From contig NZ_JAPVLU010000002.1 in the NCBI RefSeq assembly GCF_027158205.1, forward strand, positions 1-64,000: a DNA stretch of 64,000 bases, read 5' to 3'. The stretch is from Streptomyces sp. H39-S7. GTDB lineage: Bacteria; Actinomycetota; Actinomycetes; Streptomycetales; Streptomycetaceae. This document shows, one piece after another, positions 60,473 through 64,000 of this stretch (positions are counted from its first letter, which is position 1; each line of letters opens with the position of its first letter). The position numbers and the translations under genes are program-made. The notes under the pieces are model-generated. The model ran no database searches, was not told where the DNA came from, and saw only the letters and a list, made by a program, of their open reading frames with translations.

Positions 60473-60492
60473 CATGCCGACCAGTCGGTATG
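60473..60492. promoter_or_regulatory. TetR-type operator upstream of the APH/ACAD operon
   Basis: CATGCCGACCAGTCGGTATG: 9-bp arms with one mismatch and a 2-base centre, 49 bases before the start. It shares CATACCG/CGGTATG half-sites with the 32445 and 52185 sites but has wider spacing. Confidence 0.55.
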
Positions 60493-60579
60493 TCGTCCAG
60501 TAGGGATCCGGAATCCGGTGTTGTGGGCAGGTTCCTGCTGGGAGACTGGCAGCCCGTCCATGCCCTTCGAGGAGCCTAG

Positions 60580-61503
60580 ATGTACATCCCCGCCGCCGCC
60601 CTGGACTCGCTCCACGGACTCGCCCACGGGGACGCCTTCGGCGACCGCTGGTTCTCGGTGCTCCGGCTCTCCGGACCGGAGGCGCTGGAACGGCGCGTCC
60701 TGCCACCGGAGGACACCTGGCTGTGGAGCGACGACACCGCGCAGGCGCTCGCGCTCGTGCGGGAGCTGGCGGAGAGCTGCGGAGAGGTCGACCAGGACCG
60801 GCTGGCCCGGCGCCTCGCCGACGAGTACGCGGCCGACGACCACCGCGGCTACGGTCCCTCCATGCACGACGTGCTGCGCCGGATCGGTACGGGGGAGCCC
60901 TGGCAGGCCGTGGTGAGCGAGCAGTTCGAGGGGCAGGGCTCCTACGGGAACGGGGCGGCCATGCGGGTGGCCCCGCTCGGCGCCTGGCACTGCGAGGACC
61001 TGGACTCGGTCGCCGAGCTGGCCGCCAGCCAGGCATCGGTCTCCCATCACCACCCCGAGGCCGTCGTCGGGGCCGTGGCGGTCGCGGTCGCCGCCGCCCT
61101 CGCCGCCCGCGGCCGGGGCGGCGCGGCCCCGGCCCGTGCGGACTTCCTGGGCGCGGTCGCGGACCGGCTCGACGTCTCCGACGTCCGCTCGGGCCTGCGC
61201 ACCGCCTCCCGGATGTCCCAGTACGCCTCCGTCCGGCACGCCGCCGAGGTGCTCGGCTCGGGATACCGGGTGTCGGCCCCCGACACCGTCCCGTTCGCCC
61301 TGTGGTGCGCGGCCAACCACCCCGACGACCTCCAGGAGTGCCTGTGGGTCACGGTCTCCGGCCTCGGAGACATGGACACCACCTGCGCCATCGCGGGCGG
61401 CGTGGTCGCCGCCCGCACCGGGGTCGCGGGCCTGCCGCCGGCCTGGCACACGGCCAGGGAGGCGCTTCCGGCGTGGGTTGACGCGGACTCGGCCCCCGCC
61501 TAG
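60580..61503 (+). CDS. ADP-ribosylglycohydrolase family protein
   Basis: A 307-residue DraG/ARH-fold hydrolase. Motifs: GLAHGDAFGDRW at the N-terminus, WSDDTAQALALV (about 48-59) with the paired Asp that binds magnesium, YGNGAAMRVAPLG (about 123-135), and GDMDTTCAIAGGVVAAR (about 265-281) with the second Asp pair. These enzymes remove ADP-ribose from modified proteins, nucleic acids or small molecules. No toxin or DraT gene is adjacent. The end of the gene contains the promoter of the next one. Confidence 0.9.
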   Translation: MYIPAAALDSLHGLAHGDAFGDRWFSVLRLSGPEALERRVLPPEDTWLWSDDTAQALALVRELAESCGEVDQDRLARRLADEYAADDHRGYGPSMHDVLRRIGTGEPWQAVVSEQFEGQGSYGNGAAMRVAPLGAWHCEDLDSVAELAASQASVSHHHPEAVVGAVAVAVAAALAARGRGGAAPARADFLGAVADRLDVSDVRSGLRTASRMSQYASVRHAAEVLGSGYRVSAPDTVPFALWCAANHPDDLQECLWVTVSGLGDMDTTCAIAGGVVAARTGVAGLPPAWHTAREALPAWVDADSAPA

Positions 61504-61506
61504 CCT
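61478..61506 (+). promoter_or_regulatory. Promoter embedded in the glycohydrolase 3' end
   Basis: TTGACG (61478-61483), a 17-base spacer and TAGCCT (61501-61506), whose TAG is the upstream stop codon. The ATG follows 8 bases later, so the transcript should be nearly leaderless. Confidence 0.55.
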
Positions 61507-61514
61507 CTGGACTT

Positions 61515-62852
61515 ATGGGTGAACGGTATTCACATACGCAGACAGCGGCGGACGCCGAGGCATTGACGGTGACGGAGGTCAGGCTCACCCCGATCCTGAT
61601 CGCCGACCCGCCGCTGCTCAACACTCAGGGCGTCCACCAGCCCTTCACCCCGCGCCTGATCATCGAGGTCATCACCGCCGACGGCACGGTCGGCATCGGG
61701 GAGACGTACGGCGACAGCCGGTACCTGGAGCTCGCCGCGCCCCTCGGCGAGGCGTTGCCCGGTCACGCGGTCAGCGATCTGAACGGGCTCTTCACGCTCG
61801 CCGAGCGGGTCTGCGGCGATCCCGAGGACCCCGATGATGTATCGGACTCCGTCGACGTCGGCGGCCTGCGCGGTGTGCAGACCGCCGACAAGCTGCGGCT
61901 CTCCGTCATCTCCGGCTTCGAGGTCGCCTGCCTCGACGCGCTCGGCAAGATCCTGGGCCTGCCCGTGCACACGCTGCTCGGCGGCAAGGTCCGCGACACC
62001 GTCGAGTACAGCGCCTACCTCTTCTACCGCTGGGCGCACCACCCCGGCGCGGACACGCCGCGGGACGACTGGGGCGCCGCGCTCGACCCGGCCGGAGTCG
62101 TCGCCCAGGCCCGCCGCTTCGCCGACACCTACGGGTTCGGCTCCTTCAAGCTCAAGGGCGGTGTCTTCCCGCCCGACGAGGAGATCGCCGCCGTCAGGGC
62201 GCTGGCCGGGGAGTTCCCCGGGCAGCCGCTGCGGCTGGACCCCAACGGCGCCTGGTCCGTGGAGACCTCACTGCGCGTCGCCGCGGAACTGGGCGACATC
62301 CTGGAGTACCTGGAGGACCCGGCCAGCACGACCGCCCGCATGGCGGAGGTCGCGGCCGGCACCGACGTGCCACTGGCCACCAACATGTGCGTGACGACGT
62401 TCCCGGAGATCCGCGAGGCCTTCGCGACGGGCGCCGTGCAGGTGGTGCTCTCCGACCACCACTACTGGGGCGGACTGCGCAACACCCGCGAACTGGCCGC
62501 GATCTGCCGCGTCTTCGGCGTCGGCCTGTCCATGCACTCCAACACCCACCTGGGCATCAGCCTCGCCGCGATGACCCACGTGGCCGCGACCGTCCCCAAC
62601 CTCGACTACGCCTGCGACTCGCACTACCCCTGGCAGACCGACGACGTCATCACGTCCCGGCATGTCTTCACCGACGGCCGTCTCACCGTCTCCGACGCGC
62701 CCGGCCTCGGCGTCGAACTCGACCGGGACGCCCTCAAGGTGCTCCACCAGCGCTGGCTGGACGACGACGGCACCATGCGGGACCGCGACGACGCGGCCGC
62801 GATGCGCCAGGCCGAGCCGGGATGGCGGACGCCGGCCGTGCCGCGCTGGTAG
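61515..62852 (+). CDS. Glucarate dehydratase-like enolase superfamily enzyme
   Basis: A 445-residue enolase-superfamily dehydratase resembling D-glucarate dehydratase, which converts glucarate to 5-keto-4-deoxyglucarate. The Lys-x-Lys base is in GFGSFKLKGG (about 206-215), metal ligands in LRLDPNGAW and EYLEDPA, with SDHHYWGG for the third ligand region, and the catalytic His in SMHSNTHLGI (about 340-349). No signal peptide. It has its own nearly leaderless promoter. The gluconate permease gene near the right edge suggests a sugar-acid theme, but other acid-sugar substrates are possible. Confidence 0.88.
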   Translation: MGERYSHTQTAADAEALTVTEVRLTPILIADPPLLNTQGVHQPFTPRLIIEVITADGTVGIGETYGDSRYLELAAPLGEALPGHAVSDLNGLFTLAERVCGDPEDPDDVSDSVDVGGLRGVQTADKLRLSVISGFEVACLDALGKILGLPVHTLLGGKVRDTVEYSAYLFYRWAHHPGADTPRDDWGAALDPAGVVAQARRFADTYGFGSFKLKGGVFPPDEEIAAVRALAGEFPGQPLRLDPNGAWSVETSLRVAAELGDILEYLEDPASTTARMAEVAAGTDVPLATNMCVTTFPEIREAFATGAVQVVLSDHHYWGGLRNTRELAAICRVFGVGLSMHSNTHLGISLAAMTHVAATVPNLDYACDSHYPWQTDDVITSRHVFTDGRLTVSDAPGLGVELDRDALKVLHQRWLDDDGTMRDRDDAAAMRQAEPGWRTPAVPRW

Positions 62853-62887
62853 GGGAGGGCGGGGTGCCGCGCCGGTAGGGAGGGCGG
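62838..62887 (+). repeat. Short tandem duplication at the enolase gene end
   Basis: GTGCCGCGCTGGTAGGGG... (62838-62862) is followed by a near copy, GTGCCGCGCCGGTAGGGA... (62864-62887). The first copy holds the real TAG stop codon. Confidence 0.7.
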
Positions 62888-62917
62888 CGTGCCGCCCACC
62901 GCGCGCGGCACGCCGCC
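62883..62917. terminator. Bidirectional hairpin terminator
   Basis: GGCGGCGTGCCGC (62883-62895) and its exact complement (62905-62917) form a 13-bp stem with a 9-base loop between convergent genes. Confidence 0.8.
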
Positions 62918-62920
62918 GCA

Positions 62921-63859
62921 CTACGCGTGACAGGCCACCGGCCGGCCGCCGTTCATCTCCGCCATGTCGGCGAACGCCGCCGCCACGTCCAGCGGGGCAC
63001 CCGGCGCGATGCCGTCGAGTTCGGCGTAGACCCGGTGCAGGTTGGCGACCAGGCGCTCGGACTCCCGCAGTTGCGCGAAGGGGCCGAGGTCGGCGGCGCG
63101 GGCGGTCTCCAGCGGGGTGCGGCCGGCGGCGCGGCCGGTCTCCGCGAGGGAGCCGAGGTGGCGCAGGTACCGTTCCATGGTGTCGTAGACGCCGGGGTCG
63201 GTGACCGGGCCGTGGCCGGGGACGACGATCTCGGCGTCCAGCGACCGCAGCAGGTCCAGCGCGCGCAGCGACCCGTTCAGGGACCCCATCAGGATGAACG
63301 GCGTGCCGCCGTTGAAGACCAGGTCGCCCGTGAAGACGATGCGCTGGCGCGGCAGCCACACGATGGTGTCGCCCGGCGTGTGCGCCACCCCCGGGTGGAA
63401 CAGGCGCACCTCTGAGCCGGCCGTGTGCAGCCGCATCGACTCGGAGTACGTGACGGTGGGCGCGGTGATCTGGATGTCGCCGTAGTCGACGTCCGGCCAC
63501 ACGCCGTGCAGCTGGCGGCCGGCCGCCAGCAGCTCCCGGCGGCACGCGGTGTGCCCGACGACGGTCGAGCCGCCCGCCGCGAACAGGCCGTTGCCGTAGG
63601 TGTGGTCGCCGTGGTGGTGGGTGTTGACCACGTACTCCGGATGCGGCGCGCCCGCCGTCGTGATGGAGTCGCGCAGCAGCCGGGCGCGGCGCTCGGTGGC
63701 GGCGGTGTCCACGAGCAGCGTGCTCGCGCCGTCGCTGACGAAGCCCGCGTTGCTCAGGCACCAGCCGCCGTCGGGCTGGCAGAACGCATGGACGTCAGGC
63801 GCCAGTTCCATGAGATACGGCTCTGTGCCCGTTGTGTCGACGATCGCCGTCGTGCCCAC
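62921..63859 (-). CDS. MBL-fold metallo-hydrolase
   Basis: A 312-residue metallo-beta-lactamase fold enzyme. The metal motif is NTHHHGDHTYGN (about 78-89), with further ligands His in FHPGVAHTPGDT (about 153-164), Asp in FTGDLVFN (about 174-181) and His in VPGHGPVT. A complete binuclear site is expected. Start GTG 63859 follows GGGAGGG. It is a general hydrolase, with lactonase, thioesterase and beta-lactamase-like activities all possible. Convergent with the enolase gene. Confidence 0.88.
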   Translation of the reverse strand: MGTTAIVDTTGTEPYLMELAPDVHAFCQPDGGWCLSNAGFVSDGASTLLVDTAATERRARLLRDSITTAGAPHPEYVVNTHHHGDHTYGNGLFAAGGSTVVGHTACRRELLAAGRQLHGVWPDVDYGDIQITAPTVTYSESMRLHTAGSEVRLFHPGVAHTPGDTIVWLPRQRIVFTGDLVFNGGTPFILMGSLNGSLRALDLLRSLDAEIVVPGHGPVTDPGVYDTMERYLRHLGSLAETGRAAGRTPLETARAADLGPFAQLRESERLVANLHRVYAELDGIAPGAPLDVAAAFADMAEMNGGRPVACHA

Positions 63860-63899
63860 TTGTGCCCTCCCCAGGACGGTCCTCTGACGCCGTCTCGCC

Positions 63900-64000
63900 C
63901 TACAGGACGAGCGAGAGCAGCAGGACGAAGCCTAGGGCCACCACGGAGATCACTGTCTCCATCGTCGACCATGATTTGAGGGTCTGCGGGACATCCATCC
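63900..64000 (-). CDS. gntP: Gluconate:H+ symporter, C-terminal fragment
   Basis: Only the last 33 codons are in the window, ending at the TAG at 63900. They read PQTLKSWSTMETVISVVALGFVLLLSLVL, a hydrophobic helix preceded by the TLKSW..METVISV segment found at the C-terminus of GntP/GntT gluconate permeases. It fits the local sugar-acid theme, and in S. coelicolor a gluconate operon lies in the corresponding place, by recollection. The rest of the gene is beyond the right edge. Confidence 0.7.
   Translation of the reverse strand, partial: MDVPQTLKSWSTMETVISVVALGFVLLLSLVL

Overview
The base composition (very GC-rich, strong G/C preference at third codon positions), the frequent GTG starts and the gene content (secreted streptogrisin-type protease, LAxTG-anchored LPMO, extra SepF copy, many TetR/GntR/MarR/WYL regulators) indicate a Streptomyces chromosome, probably a core-arm region. 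From memory, and not checked by any search, the order SepF-like / DUF5685 / lipase / LPMO / SGNH lipase / hmgA / TetR-ACAD-MaoC / gluconate permease resembles the SCO1680-SCO1750 region of S. coelicolor in reverse. No rRNA, tRNA, CRISPR array or intact insertion sequence was seen.

Layout. 1-6.2 kb: PAP2 phosphatase (cut by the left edge), GT-C glycosyltransferase, DHA2-type efflux pump, glutaryl-CoA dehydrogenase-like enzyme. 6.2-9.1 kb: Tat-exported polysaccharide deacetylase, SepF paralogue, and a DUF5685 protein with an extreme Cys/Asp tail; a CebR-like box lies between the last two. 9.6-19.3 kb: luciferase-like oxidoreductase, DUF1684 protein, secreted S1 protease, WYL regulator, slipin, MFS permease, secreted lipase, divergent cupin/MarR pair with a large operator, and a sortase-anchored LPMO. 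19.5-22.3 kb: a 958-residue NACHT NTPase, a likely stand-alone defence gene with a less GC-rich sequence. 22.4-30.4 kb: fused carboxyltransferase, CGNR regulator, YtrA-type GntR, DUF5925 AAA ATPase, secreted SGNH hydrolase, a small ORF, an orphan type ISP specificity-domain protein, and a UTRA GntR translationally coupled to hmgA.

30.4-42.7 kb is a catabolic block: homogentisate dioxygenase with a divergent TetR, molybdopterin oxidoreductase, aldehyde and alcohol dehydrogenases, DUF402, TetR / acyl-CoA dehydrogenase, TetR / MaoC hydratase, amidase. 42.9-49.6 kb: LRV-repeat protein, class IV aminotransferase, penicillin-acylase-like Ntn hydrolase, cytoplasmic alpha/beta hydrolase. 49.7-53.8 kb: SDR-acyl-CoA synthetase operon, TetR, quinone reductase. 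53.9-58.1 kb is a small accessory patch: pterin dehydratase, lipoprotein, GNAT, an XRE regulator with a TTA (bldA) codon, two Zn-ribbon proteins and a frameshifted cupin/JmjC pseudogene. 58.2-64 kb: acyl-CoA dehydrogenase plus its aminoglycoside-phosphotransferase-fold partner, ADP-ribosylglycohydrolase, glucarate-dehydratase-like enolase, MBL hydrolase, and the C-terminus of a gluconate permease running off the right edge.

The regulatory DNA is informative. Near-identical palindromes recur at separate promoters, so three small TetR regulons can be proposed: AAAACTARCGGYGCTARTTT at 34784 and 38754; CTAAGCGCTTGCTCA at 39972 and 41161, with a partial site at 49691; and CATACCG-type sites at 32445, 52185 and 60473. 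An imperfect palindromic repeat of about 107 bp occurs twice in opposite orientation (37452-37559 and 57943-58048) and is the best candidate here for an undescribed dispersed element.
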